Position numbers and translations under genes: made by a program. DNA of 64,000 nucleotides from Pontederia crassipes (Eukaryota; Streptophyta; Magnoliopsida; Commelinales; Pontederiaceae), in NCBI GenBank assembly GCA_030549335.1, contig CM060198.1, positions 49,627,353 through 49,691,352 on the forward strand, written 5' to 3'. Positions within the stretch are counted from its first letter, which is position 1; each line of letters begins with the position of its first letter. The notes under the pieces were generated by a model that was not told the DNA's origin, did not search any database, and saw only the letters and a list, made by a program, of their open reading frames with translations. Below are positions 12,601-23,644 of the stretch, in pieces.

Positions 12601-12761
12601 TTAAAAATGTCGTGACCTTTATCTGCAAAAGAAAAAATATTAGATTATTCACAGAAATAAAAATAATTAAAACAAATAGTACATATTTGCAGAAAAATTA
12701 TTTACAATTTATTTACATCTCCTAATAATTCATAAAAATCAGAAATTAATTAATAAAATAT

Positions 12762-12779
12762 TTCCCGGCAACGACGTCA
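12762..12779 (-). other. Element 1 primer binding site
   Basis: The minus strand reads TGACGTCGTTGCCGGGAA six bases from the end of the 5' LTR. It differs at a few positions from TGGCGCCGTTGCCGGGGA, the complement of the plant tRNA-Asp 3' end, which is intact in element 2 at 43791-43808. Confidence 0.8.
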
Positions 12780-12785
12780 AAAACT

Positions 12786-14525
12786 TGATGCGTAAAATGA
12801 TGTAGCAAAATAAAATCGCTAGCAAGTGCACTAGTCGCTCAAGTAATATAATAATAGGAGTAAGAGTGTCGAACCCACGAAGAATATTATTAATAAAAGT
12901 TCTGAATTTATAAATTAATTAGAGAGGAAAAACAAGGATTTTGAAAATGAGTTTTATAAAATAAAATAAAGAAAATAAGATAAGATAATATGATGATGTT
13001 GAAGTTAGGCCTTAGTATGAAAATAGATCAGGATAAATATTTGAACCATAAAAGATAAATTTAATCTTTAATGATGGATTAGAGTCTCTCTAAAGTAATC
13101 TAACATGATTAACTTGTGGTTTCCACGGCTGGCATCCCTCAACCTAAGCATGTAGAACTATCTTAAATTAATAAGAATTGAAGTTCCACGACTGGTACCC
13201 TCAAAATCTTATTAAAATTAAGATGCATTAAATTGGATTCCTTAAACTATTAACCACTCTACAAACTGGTATAGATTAATAAACCACACAAATTTGATTC
13301 TCCACACACTAGTTATCAAATTTATGTTAATTATTAATTTCAAATAAAATCAATTATTATTAGTATAATGAATTCTGAAATTAAACACTCCACAAACTGG
13401 TATAGCCTAATTCAGAAATTCAATTAACTAACATAAAAGTATTAAGCACAATTAATAATTGATCAGAAAAGATTAAAACAAATAAAATAGAGTCCAAACA
13501 TTTTCCTTCAATTAACAATCTCCTAAAATAATAATCCTAAAAACATAGAGTTCATCCTAGAAATTTTGGAGAGATAATAAAATACAAATTATGAAAATTG
13601 GGAGAATTACACCCAAAATAGATAAAAGTCGAAGCTTCGGATCACGGGCAGACAGTTGGGCAGCCTCTCGGACTTGATCAGAGTCGCGATCAACCTCCGG
13701 CCATCGCACCTCTCTCCTCTTGGTCGTAGCCTGCAGAGCTACGACTTGCTGTGAAAGAACCTGAACTTCAGAGCACCCCTTGGGACGACAACTTTTTCAC
13801 GTATTTATAGGTGCGAACGACCTTCAATTTGATCACGGTCGTGATATCGTATGGTCGACTTTAAATTTATCGGATAAAACTGATCATAGTCTCAGCCAAA
13901 ATGATAAGTTCTATTACGCCCAAGAAGATAAACTCTTTTTATCTTTACTTCTTTAAATCTTGGCCAAAATGATGATTTCTTTTCCATTACGCCCAAAACG
14001 ATGAGTTCTTTAATTTTGGCCAAAACGATAGGCTTCTTATCTTTACCCCCTCCAAATCTCGGTCAAAACAAAGAAGAGTCCTTATCAAATCTTGGCCAAA
14101 CTTCTTCTAATCTCGGCCAAAATATCTTGGGGGTAAAGCCAAATCTCAACCGATACGTTGGAGTTCTCGGCCATAAGGAACAAATTCTTCTGAATTTCGG
14201 CTGATACGTCATCTCGATCTGAATCTCGATTAATACGGATAGATCTTTGGTGATTTATCGGCCGATATGAACTTTGGGGTTAAAGTTCTTGACTGAAACG
14301 TCCATTCTTGATCAAATATAAATCATGTATTCGATTTTTTCTACAAAAATAATTATTAAAATTTAGTTAATCCATCCACAATTAAAATATTCAGAAAATT
14401 AATAATTAATATCGATAAATCTGGAATTATGACTAAAGTGACTAAAAATGATGCATGCCATGATCAAATTATAGAAAAAATAATTAAGATAATAAACTAA
14501 AATATGTTATATTTTGCATTCATCA
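12786..14525 (-). repeat. Element 1, 5' LTR
   Basis: This 1740-base LTR pairs with 6459-8218. Differences are scattered single bases and short indels; some CGGCC words in one copy appear as TGGCC or CAACC in the other, as expected from C-to-T decay at methylated sites. Confidence 0.92.
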
Positions 14526-15390
14526 GAGATGCATAAAGCCATGGTCCATATGATAGGACATTACTTGACGTTGGTGGCTGATCATGTGGAGTCCTAGCCC
14601 GGCTGATGAGAGCAAGTTTCAAGCCTATGATATGTGAATCCACAACGAAACTAGAAAGTCGACAAACCTTGAATTTAACTCTTTGGAAGAACTTATCTCC
14701 ATCTAAAGTAAGGATTCAGACGTCCTGCTTTATAGGCTTAGCTAAATCCACTTCAACACATACACTAACCGCCTTCTTGAGATACTCAGTGATTGAGGCT
14801 TCATTCAGACGAAGGGGCATGCCAAAACCTTCAGCAATCTTAATAATCGAAGTAGCATTTCTCAATTCCAAAGGATGTCCGAACAATTGGAGCCATATCG
14901 ACAGAAGCGTCATCATTTCATCTTCAGGCTTGAGAAGGGCTTTGGCCAGGAGAGATGCAACAACATCCCACCACATATTCAAGGGCCTCTAGATAGAACC
15001 TACAATCGTTCATTCAAATAGAAAAAAAGAGATAATCATTACTCATCTCAATAATTTTTAATTGGTTTTATAGGTATTGGAGCTTTTGGCGAAGATAATT
15101 ACTGGAGCTTTGATCATATGTAACACGACCGATTAGGCCTCGCGAGGGTTTCAACATCCTTAGGAAGGATCGTGACTTGATCAGTGATTTCCTATTGGAT
15201 TGCACGTAGTTGATGGGGGTAGATTTGTGGCATCAGTGGCGAACGACGAGAATCACGAACCAGGTTCCAAGTTTTATGAGGGGGTTGATGAGCACCCAAA
15301 GGAGGGAAAGCAGAAAGGATTTTAAGCAGAGAGAGATTGGGGGCCACTTGAAAAAAAAAATCATAAGAATTTGTGGAATCCATTTTCATT
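14526..15390 (-). pseudogene. LINE-A ORF1, N-terminal half
   Basis: The minus-strand reading of 14716-14982 contains IWLQLFGHPLELRNATS, IAEGFGMPLRLNEAS and VCVEVDLAKPIKQDV, the DUF4283-like nucleic-acid binding region of plant LINE ORF1. Further upstream (15190-15390) is a proline-rich N-terminal part. The other half lies at 5560-6458 beyond element 1, which shows element 1 inserted into this ORF. Confidence 0.8.
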
Positions 15391-16216
15391 TACATAATTA
15401 ATTTATAAGCAATCAATTTTTTATTATTAATATGAGAATTTTTTATATAATTTAATATGTTCATATCACATTACGAAACTCTAATTTAATAGTTTTAATA
15501 CTATATCCTATATTTAATCATATTAATTTTAATTTATTATACATGTTTAAAAATTATTGTTATATTAAAATAAGAGTCTGAAAAAAATTATTCGAAAAAT
15601 CGATTTTAAAAAACAGTGAATAATTTTTTAAAACCAAAAAAATGGGTCCTATATTCCTAGCTGCTTTCACCGTCTGTGTTTTCTATATAAAAGCTTTGGA
15701 CGAGGAGATCCGCTGACGACACTTCCTCCAATCAGCTGCGGCACACAGAAATCTTTTGCATGGTGACGCTGATTTCTATGTGCTCTCTCCAATACTTTAT
15801 GTGGGAGGGAAAAAAATAAAAATTCTGAAATCGTTGAATGTTAATAATTTTATATTCAATTCTTTTTTTTTCGGTAATGATTTCAATTCTTATAATCATT
15901 ATTTTTATCAAGATTTATTTATATCGTTTCGTTGAAATGTTAATAATTTTAAACATCGAACATCGAAGAGTCTCGGAAAAAAAAAAGCTACTAACGCCAG
16001 CCAATTGATTCCGTTGGTACCTCTCTGTTGCTGCCCTGTTTGGCCCGAATCTGATTAACGTTACTCATTTGTCCACTTGGCCAATTTTGTGCCTAATTTC
16101 CTTTTTCGCGCACCGTTGAGGAAGCGCTGTGGTGCACCAGCTCCCTTCCGTCCGGACGATATTAGTTTTGATTTAGCTCCACTCATCATCATGTGAACAA
16201 TAATTAATTAAAAAAG

Positions 16217-16224
16217 AAAAATCT
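16217..16224 (+). promoter_or_regulatory. Candidate CCA1-binding site AAAAATCT
   Basis: Exact match to the CCA1/LHY binding sequence AAAAATCT, about 720 bases upstream of the LUX-like start codon. LUX is a known target of the morning clock repressors CCA1/LHY. An 8-mer in AT-rich DNA can occur by chance. Confidence 0.35.
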
Positions 16225-16504
16225 GTTTTTAATAAAAGCTTAAACAAGTTTAAATTTTAATCTTGATGTCATGTTGAAATTAATATACTAATCAATCTTT
16301 TTTTTTAAAAATTAAGAATGCCAATATCAATAATTCTATATCATATTAAAATAATAGAAAACTATTTATAAAAAAAGAAACTATCAAGATTGAGCTGTTT
16401 TACTGTGTTGTACAAATTAGTTGGTTCTCCAGAATGATTACTGTATATTATTCAGATGTTTTCTCGTTAAATTATTATTAGTCTATAACAAAAGAAAAAA
16501 AAGG

Positions 16505-16512
16505 AGATTTTT
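16505..16512 (-). promoter_or_regulatory. Candidate CCA1-binding site (reverse)
   Basis: AGATTTTT, the reverse complement of AAAAATCT, 425 bases upstream of the LUX-like start codon. With the site at 16217 it makes a pair in the proximal promoter. Confidence 0.35.
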
Positions 16513-16685
16513 AAAATAGGATTATTCAATCCCACGAATTGGATATTGTTTTCGGAAATTAACGTCCCAACTAGAGCATTGTTGACCATAGAGAGCGAGC
16601 TCACGGGAAAGGAAAAATAAAATAAAATAAGATGGAAAGATCGTGAAAAGCGAGATGGGAATCGAAAATATCAATCTGATCGGTC

Positions 16686-16691
16686 CACGTG
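16686..16691. promoter_or_regulatory. G-box CACGTG
   Basis: Palindromic CACGTG about 245 bases upstream of the LUX-like start codon, a site for bHLH (PIF-type) and bZIP factors. A CT-rich probable 5' leader (16817-16840) follows before the coding start. Confidence 0.4.
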
Positions 16692-16936
16692 TACCTCCGC
16701 ACTGCACTTTTTCCGCCCGCTTCTAAAAGCCCATTTAACAAATCAAATATCCAAACATTAATAACAAAAAGAAGAGAGAGAAACGAAAGGCCATCGCATC
16801 CCATTCCCACCCAAGTCTCTCTCTCTCTCTCCCCCCCCACTCACCACCACCACCGCCTTCTCCTCCTTCCTCCGCCTTGTTCTCCGATCAAATCCCTAGC
16901 ACCTTCTCGTTCGCTTCTTGCTTTCGAATTCCTGAG

Positions 16937-17992
16937 ATGGGGGAAGAAGACTACGACCGGATCGGCGTCGCCGTCGACGACGAAGGCAATTCCTCCGAGG
17001 GGGACGGCGGGAGGGTGTGCCAGTGGGAGCTCGGCCTCCCGGCCGGCGACGATCTCACCCCGCTGTCCCAGTCTCTCATCCCTATGGAGCTCGCCTCCGC
17101 CTTCCGCATCAACCCGGAGCCCCACCGGAGCCTCGTCGACGTCCACCGCGCCTGCCGGCACACCATCTCCAACCTCCGCCGCCGCGTTGGTCCCGCCCCC
17201 GATGTGCCGGAACCCTTCCACCCCTTCGCGCCTGCCGACGCTGACGCTGCCGCCGTCGATGAGACTATGGTACTCGATGAGGAGGAACTCGGTGGAGGTT
17301 CCGAGGAGGCCGAGGGTCTCGAGTCCTCCTTGCGGAAGGTCCGGCGGGTGGACTCCGCTAGCCCTACCACTGCCGCTGCATCGGAGGAGGAGGAATCCTT
17401 CGCTGCGGGACCGGAGACGGAGATGTCCAACGACGACCAGTCCGCGAAGGCCATGAAGCGGACGCGCCTCGTCTGGACGCCGCAGCTTCACAAGAGGTTC
17501 GTCGCCGTGGTGGGACACCTCGGCATCAAGAACGCTGTGCCCAAGACCATCATGCAGATGATGAACGTGGAAGGACTAACAAGGGAGAACGTCGCCAGCC
17601 ACCTGCAAAAATACAGGCTTTACCTGAAAAGGATGCAGGGCCTATCGAACGAGGGTCCGTCTGCATCTGACCAGCTGTTCGCCTCGACGCCCGTGCCACG
17701 GAGCCTTGGCAAACCGCAGGCACCTACACCGGCACCCGTTCCGGTGCCGATGCCGTATGCAGTTCCGACCATGTTTCCAGTGCCAATGTTCGGTATGCAG
17801 CAACATCCATATGGCCATGGAAACCAGATGGCGATGGTACCGGTGAGTAATCATCAGCTGGCCGGAGCTTATCATGGGTTTGACGCGCGGAATCTCTATG
17901 GAGCATGCGGAGAACTTCCCAATAATTGGTCTGGAGGAAATCAGTTTGGTCCGAATGCTTCCTATCCTCACCTGGCTCCTAGTAATAAATAA
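16937..17992 (+). CDS. LUX: LUX ARRHYTHMO / PCL1-like GARP transcription factor
   Basis: Encodes 351 residues in one exon, as usual for LUX genes. LUX is the DNA-binding subunit of the evening complex with ELF3 and ELF4, repressing clock and growth genes such as PRR9 and PIF4 in the nucleus. Visible: an N-terminal conserved block at residues 28-58 (VCQWELGLP, DDLTPLSQSLIP, ELASAF), acidic and serine-rich linkers, and a GARP (Myb-like) DNA-binding domain at about 174-233 with RLVWTPQLHKRF, GIKNAVPKTIMQMMNVEGL and the signature SHLQKYRLYLKRM. A proline-rich region follows. The in-frame codon at 16877 could extend it by 20 residues, but MGEE is the family-like start and lies after the CT-rich leader. 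GC content is very high in the 5' half and falls toward the 3' end. BOA or MYBC1-type relatives are the alternative; the N-terminal block favours LUX. Confidence 0.9.
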   Translation: MGEEDYDRIGVAVDDEGNSSEGDGGRVCQWELGLPAGDDLTPLSQSLIPMELASAFRINPEPHRSLVDVHRACRHTISNLRRRVGPAPDVPEPFHPFAPADADAAAVDETMVLDEEELGGGSEEAEGLESSLRKVRRVDSASPTTAAASEEEESFAAGPETEMSNDDQSAKAMKRTRLVWTPQLHKRFVAVVGHLGIKNAVPKTIMQMMNVEGLTRENVASHLQKYRLYLKRMQGLSNEGPSASDQLFASTPVPRSLGKPQAPTPAPVPVPMPYAVPTMFPVPMFGMQQHPYGHGNQMAMVPVSNHQLAGAYHGFDARNLYGACGELPNNWSGGNQFGPNASYPHLAPSNK

Positions 17993-19738
17993 TGAATTTG
18001 CTTCAATTGCTTCCTAACACATCCAACTATTTTATTTTTCTCTGTCATGTCAGCAATTACCTCAAGCAGTTCTTCCAATCAAAGATCATCAATGCAGCCA
18101 TCAGTTTGATGCTAATTATTGTCATTCTCTATTCTTCTGTATAACTAGGAAGAAATACCCTGTGTAAATAGAGGCAAAACGTCATAGCTTAATTGCTACT
18201 GTATTCCACTTAAGCTCGAGCTTATCACACATTACATAAGGGAAATTCAGTATAAAAAGTTTGCAGCTCCTTTTAAGATTGTTTACTTGTTATAGATTAA
18301 TCATGCTGTTCTTATGTGAGATTCCTTTAGTCTCTGTTTTCGTGGCTTCATCATTTCTTTAGTTTTCATGTTGTTTTTTTATGGATGTCTGTGGAGTATG
18401 TCATTTGTTGTGTTACATACATTGGGCACAAGTTAAACTCCTTTATTTTGGTGCTTGTTTTAGTTTACCTAAACACCATGTACTGTTGTGTGCGTGACAT
18501 TTTCTGGAAACAAACTTTTTGCCATGATATATTCATTCTCAGTTTTTTAGTAGTTGAAAAATAAAAAAAAAATGACTTATCATGCTTAATTCTTTTGATG
18601 AATTTGTTACTAACATTCAATCTTGATAATCACACTCGAAGCTTTTGAATTGGCTCAGTTTGAATATCTCAGCTTCATCCAATTTTTTTCTGGAAATAAG
18701 AGTTATATATTAATATAAATCGCTGCTGATGAATAAGAATACATGATAAAAGGAAGGCCTAAATGCATAACCAAAACGTATTTTCTTCTAACTAAGTTGT
18801 TGACTTGTTGAGTCTAGGTTGATTAATATCTTAGGCAGCTTCGTCTTCCAAGGAGGTTAAGTTTTGATGGATACGGTTGTGGCTAAATGCGATTTTAAGC
18901 CTTTAGATAAATCGTAAATTGGTTACTTGCTGAAAGATAATATTCGGTTTCCTTGTTGGATTATGTGGGTTAGAGACATCTCATACCGCCGCTTGCTCAT
19001 AATGTTCAATCATTATTGGTAATTTTTATTAGTGCAATCTCTTGACCTGTTTTATTCTTTCAGAAATAGACTATCAGGTAAGTAGGGTCTAATTTTTCAT
19101 TCAAATCTTCCTTGTCTTGGTTCAAGGGTGGCACCTTTTTCAGATTGTTATCAGATGATATGGCTTTACTTCTTGAACTATCAATTTACAGTCGATTTAG
19201 TTTACATTGTCTTCAGGTAATCTTTGCATCTGACATACATGATTCATTTGCATGGAAAATTCGGATGATATTTTCATTCACCATGTGAAACGAAATGCGG
19301 AGCAAGACATCATTCTTTTAACATGCACTTTGATCAATACATTAGCTTTATTTTTTTTAAGGAAAGGTAGACTCATTAATTAGGTAATGTTCAGACCCAT
19401 GGAATAATTTTGAATCCACATGGTGAATGAAAATACATTAGCTTTATGAATCCACATGGAATAGTTTTGTTTACTGAACCTACTTGCTACTGGAGTATAC
19501 AACCTAGCCAAACTGAATTAGCAGATGTTGAACGAAATGAATGGTGCACGGAGTAGACGTTGCGTGGGCATGTGCCACAGTCAGAGGAGTCACGCAACTG
19601 CATTGCAAAAGCGAGTGGGATCATCCTATGTCTTTTTTGTGATCTTGAAAGTTGTATATGTCTTTTTTGTGTAAGGGAGAGGTTTCTTTCTGAGTTCTCG
19701 TGCAATCACTTGAACCATGTAGAATTTGCGCACTTGAA
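17993..19738. other. 3' region of LUX-like gene and intergenic spacer
   Basis: The first 250 bases are the likely 3' UTR of the LUX-like gene. The rest is AT-rich and shows no gene, tRNA or clear mobile element. 19260-19300 and 19400-19470 share short inverted phrases (CACCATGTG / CACATGGTGAATG). Confidence 0.5.
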
Positions 19739-21130
19739 TTACAAAGTTTGCATCCAGCTGCAAGCAAGGAGTGTCCTCATCTTCCTCCTCTTTGAGAGTT
19801 TCTTCATCTTGCCGGCATCCCTCTGCCTTCCAACACCTGCAAGCATGTTCGACAGGATCACAGTGCTTCCGGCACTCCAAGGCTCGAGATCACGCAGATG
19901 AGAAGCCGCCAGTTCTGCGAGTTCGAGATTTCCTTGATGGCGACTAGATCCCAGCAGTGCCCCCCACACAAAAGAATCTGGCTTCATGGGCATTGCTCTG
20001 ATCAAGTCATAAGCTTCTCCAAGATTCCCAGCTCTGCCAAGCAGATCCACCATGCAAGCATAATTTTCCAGCCTTGGCACGATCCCATATTCACCCTGCA
20101 TCGCCCGGAATAACTTCCTGCCGAGCTCAACTTTCCCTCCATGACTGCAAGCCGAGAGGAGTGCCGTAAATGTCAGATGGTCGGGCGCCATTGCTTCCTT
20201 CTCCATTTGGTAGAAAAGCTCGATGGCTTCGTCGCAGTATCCATGGTTAGCATAGCCAAAGATCATAGAATTCCAAGCAACCGTGTTCCTTTCCCGCATG
20301 CTCTGAAAAACTCTGCATGCATCCGAGATGAGGCCGCCCTTGGCATACATGTCGACCAGCGCGCTGCTTGCGTGCAAATCCTTTCCAAGTCCGAGCGCCA
20401 GAGCATGGCCGTGGAGCTCCTTCCCGCGCCGCAGGTCGGCGACATTGGCGCAAGCTGACAGAAGGCTGCTAACGGTGACGTAGCTCGGCATTACTCCGGC
20501 AACTCTCGTCATTTGCTTGAAGACCTCGAAGGCTCTTCCGTATTTGAAATTGAGCACCAATCCGTGGATCACCGAAGTCCAAGAAACCACGTCGGGTTCG
20601 ATTCGTTCCGCTTGCATCTGTATCAACGAATCCATGGCCATCCCGAAGTCGCCCGCCCGAGAGAAGCCAGAGATGAGCGCGTTCCAGGTGACGGCATCTG
20701 GTTGCACTCCGAAAGCTCTCATCTTGACCGACAGGACCATCGCGGGTTCCGGTAGGCCTCGCTGCGCGTAGCCCGCGACCATGGAGTTCCACACCACCAG
20801 ATCCCTCTCAAGTGTTCCGTCGAACACAAGGCGAGCGCTCCGAACTCGCCGGCACTTGCAGTACATGTCGATCAGCGCGCTGCCGACGAAGGCGTCCGAG
20901 TCGAAGGACGAGCGGACGACGACGCCGTGTACGCCCCTCCCGGCGTTAAGAAGGGAGAGGTGGGCGCAGGCTCGAAGGACGCCGGGGAGGACGTAAGGGT
21001 GCGGCCGGAAGAAGCCTCCGTCGCCGCTCCGGAGGAACTGGTGGAAGAGGCGGAGGACGTCCTTGTGGAGACCCTGGCTAGAGGAACGGTTGATGAGTTC
21101 GATCCAGCCGCCGTGGTTTGGTCGGGACAT
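19739..21130 (-). CDS. PLS-class pentatricopeptide repeat protein with E domain
   Basis: An uninterrupted 463-residue intronless reading from the ATG at 21130 to TAA at 19739. PPR proteins bind single-stranded RNA in mitochondria or plastids; E-type PLS proteins usually specify C-to-U editing sites or help RNA processing. Repeats run through most of the protein, with SALIDMYCKCRRVRSARLVFD, VVWNSMVAGYAQRG, VTWNALISGFSRAGD, VSWTSVIHGL, SALVDMYAKGGLISDACRVF, VAWNSMIFGYANHG and LTFTALLSACSHGGKVELG, followed by the E motif region (MVDLLGRAGNLGEAY, FVWGALLGSSRHQGNLELAE). No DYW deaminase follows, so editing activity would need a partner. The frame stays open 52 codons upstream (to 21286), but MSRPNHGGW is the plausible start. 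It recalls Arabidopsis At5g59600 in the C-terminal third; this is from memory, not a search. Confidence 0.88.
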   Translation of the reverse strand: MSRPNHGGWIELINRSSSQGLHKDVLRLFHQFLRSGDGGFFRPHPYVLPGVLRACAHLSLLNAGRGVHGVVVRSSFDSDAFVGSALIDMYCKCRRVRSARLVFDGTLERDLVVWNSMVAGYAQRGLPEPAMVLSVKMRAFGVQPDAVTWNALISGFSRAGDFGMAMDSLIQMQAERIEPDVVSWTSVIHGLVLNFKYGRAFEVFKQMTRVAGVMPSYVTVSSLLSACANVADLRRGKELHGHALALGLGKDLHASSALVDMYAKGGLISDACRVFQSMRERNTVAWNSMIFGYANHGYCDEAIELFYQMEKEAMAPDHLTFTALLSACSHGGKVELGRKLFRAMQGEYGIVPRLENYACMVDLLGRAGNLGEAYDLIRAMPMKPDSFVWGALLGSSRHQGNLELAELAASHLRDLEPWSAGSTVILSNMLAGVGRQRDAGKMKKLSKRRKMRTLLACSWMQTL

Positions 21131-21286
21131 CGACCGGCGGAGAGCCCTAAAAGGGCCGGCGGCCGTAAGGATATGCGGCTTTGCGCGATATCGTTTTGGG
21201 CATTGGGATTTTATTCCGATTAAGTCGAACACCACTAACGCTGTGCGATTTGAGTCGAGGACGGACAACCCAAAAAAATCTATCAT

Positions 21287-22326
21287 TTTTAACTTTATTT
21301 AATTAATAATATGATGGTATCTTAAAAAATTTGTTACAGAAGAATCACTGATGACGTAACACAAATATTAAATCCATATATTATGAAACATGGAGACTTT
21401 TGTTGCAATCATATGAAAAACTTGGCATGCTCAACATTTAAGCTATGTTTATCCTAATTTCATTTGGATTATGAGTGTATTTATGTGTCTGCTGGTCTAT
21501 GCTGCTGTTCTTATTTTGGGGATTGAGAAACCTAACATGTTCGGCATTTAAACCATGTTTATGCTACAGTAATGCTAATTGTTTGGGTTTTGTGACGGTT
21601 AAAGCTCGTATAAGGAGATAGGTGGTGATATATCACAACTAAAATTTCTCATGGTTTATGTATCAAGAACGGGCTTTGGACATGTTAAAGTTTTGAATTT
21701 TTCAATATTGTTAGATTTTCATCCGACTAATTTAATATTTGGATGCATGTCAGAATCTAAATTTCTAACATAAGCCTAGTGACACTCAACGCCTCTAAAA
21801 TTATATTAAACCTTGCCACACACAAGTATTCAAAATATCGCTTCTACGCCTTTTCAAGATATATTATTTTTTAAACTCAAACTTAGTACTTTTAGCTCAC
21901 ATATTATTCATCCCTCGATCGAGATTTGAACCAGTCCAACAATATATGTAATCTAGGATTCTAAATCTTCACCGCAGGGTACATGCTTCTTATGACTATT
22001 CTTGTAGTAGATATCAACACAAAATTAGATTGAAGGCGCGTAGCGTGGCTTTGCGGGCCAAGAGTGGCACACATGGCAAGGATGCACAAGGTCGAACAAT
22101 GAAATGGGATGGCTTGGTCCCTCCACTTTCTCCTGTCCGTCCAAAGTGGCCTGCTAATTTAGTACACCTCCCTTCCTGTTTACACGGTGAATGCAAACCT
22201 ACAAAGGGGATCGCCTCTAGCTAGCTATCTGAATTCGCCATGGAGCAATCTCTGCGTTCGTCTTGTTCATGAAAGATAACAGCAAAGAGAGAGCCCAGAG
22301 ATCGAGGGGCAAGACGAGAAGTGAGA
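21287..22326. other. Spacer between PPR and LTI65-like genes
   Basis: AT-rich sequence with no coding evidence. It must hold the promoters of both diverging genes. No unambiguous ABRE or DRE core was found close to the LTI65-like start. Confidence 0.5.
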
Positions 22327-23644
22327 ATGGCGCAAACAGAAGGTGGCAGCGGCAGCCGGAATGTCGCCAACACTTCTTCAGGCAAACAGTACATTCCAAC
22401 TCGCACCCAGTCACTGCCACAAGGTCCGTATATAATGAGACAATTTCTTACGCTTTAATGATCGAGACTGTTACATAAATCATGGATGCATCGATCTCAA
22501 ACCTTTTCTTTCCTGATTTTTGTTCCTGATAATATGAATCAATGCAGCGGGCTGGCTCTGCTTGTTGCTCTTTAATTTATATCAAATCTTGCACTCGATC
22601 GAACTGCGTTCTATTATAATGGCTTTGATGTTGCCGATGCACATGAAGGTCTAGGTGACAGCCACTGGTACTCGCCGGCGGCGGAGACGCCGACCTCCGC
22701 GTACCACCTCTACGACTGCGAAGACCACCACGATCCCGACCATGGGAAGAAATCCATCTTGGTGAGGGTTAAGGAGAAGGCGAAGAGGTGGAGGCAGATG
22801 CTTGGCAAGAAGAGACATGGACGTGATGAACCAGATGATACGACACCGCCGTGGGGCGTAAGCCTCAACGAGACCGACGCAGACGATCCCGAGTACCACG
22901 GCGCCCCGAGTGAGTGCCTCTCTCTCCCTCCCTCCCTCCCTCTCTCTGCATATAATATATACATAAAGCGAATGCTGACTGCATGTGAATGAAACCAGTG
23001 TACGAGTCGGAAATGGCAATGGACACCTGCAAACGCCCACCCGTACAGATGGTCTCGCTGTGCCAGTATCACCCTACAGAACCGATATCAGAAGTCCATC
23101 ACCATGACGTTACGTACTTGGAGATGGAAATGAAGGAGAGCAACGACGTGCACGTTAAGCAGAAGCAGCAGGCGAGCAGCAAGATTGATGATCTGCAGGG
23201 CGACAACGATCCTACGCATGAGGACCGACGTTTGAACGGCGGCACCAAAGGCGCCGCTTCAGAAATCCGGGAACAGAAGTGGGTGAGGGGGCCGTCCATG
23301 AGAGAGTACCTGATGCAGAAGTTGGAGCCGAGAGAAGAGCACAGAGCGCTGAGCCGAGTCATCACCGACGCTGTGAGCCCGAGGGCGCCTGTGGGCCGCG
23401 GCCGCAGCGAAGGCGGCGGCGGCAGCGTTGTGGAGAAGGTGAAGGAAGCCGTGCGCTCTTTGCTTTCGGGAAACGTGGAGGAGGTGCAAGGCTCGTCGCC
23501 GATCCCACTGTCCACCAATCCCTTTTCAGGTGCGTGACTTTGCCTGCCGATCGATTAGAATTATGTTGTCGTCAGATTAATAAATGGTCAATTGCAGAAA
23601 TTGTAGACGACCAGGGAAGAACAATCCAAGCTTACATCAACTGA
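22327..23644 (+). CDS. LTI65/RD29-like low-temperature and stress-induced protein
   Basis: Four exons join in one frame to 311 residues: 22327-22423, 22649-22909, 22999-23529, 23598-23644. All introns are GT-AG (donors GTCCGT, GTGAGT, GTGCGT). Members of this family are hydrophilic proteins induced by ABA, salt and cold. Family-like blocks: KKSILVRVKEKAKRWRQML (66-84), TPPWGVSL (98-105), DPEYHGAPMYESE (112-124) whose AP|M codon is split by intron 2, and REYLMQKLEPREEHRALS (221-238) followed by VVEKVKEAVRSLL (263-275). The protein is shorter than Arabidopsis LTI65/LTI78. The exon 2 acceptor (TGAAG) has a weak pyrimidine tract but is the choice that keeps frame. Exon 4 codes only 15 residues ending QAYIN. 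Intron 2 contains a CTCCCT microsatellite (22920-22947). Confidence 0.8.

Larger units (their letters stand above)
6459..14525 (-). mobile_element. Complete gag-only Ty3/gypsy-like LTR retrotransposon (element 1)
   Basis: Two near-identical LTRs (6459-8218 and 12786-14525) begin TGATGCGTAAAATG and end GC(A/T)T(G/T)CATCA on the plus strand. The minus-strand orientation is set by a primer binding site beside the higher-coordinate LTR, a polypurine tract beside the lower LTR, and a minus-strand gag. The internal 4.57 kb encodes only Gag; no protease, reverse transcriptase, RNase H or integrase motif was seen, so it must be mobilised by a relative. Flanks AAGAT (6454-6458) and GAGAT (14526-14530) match at 4 of 5 bases as a decayed target duplication. 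The target is LINE-A ORF1, which resumes at 14526. The tRNA-Asp-type primer site and the LTR/PPT style suggest the Athila/Tat branch. Confidence 0.9.
15391..16600. other. Intergenic region upstream of the LUX-like gene
   Basis: AT-rich sequence with no gene seen. The proximal part (about 16200-16900) is the likely promoter of the LUX-like gene and carries the two CCA1-type sites listed separately. Confidence 0.6.

Noticed and set aside
16689-17518. Long open frames on other frames over the LUX-like gene (255 and 225 codons)
   Set aside because: They overlap the GARP gene and reflect its high GC content; no domain or family composition.
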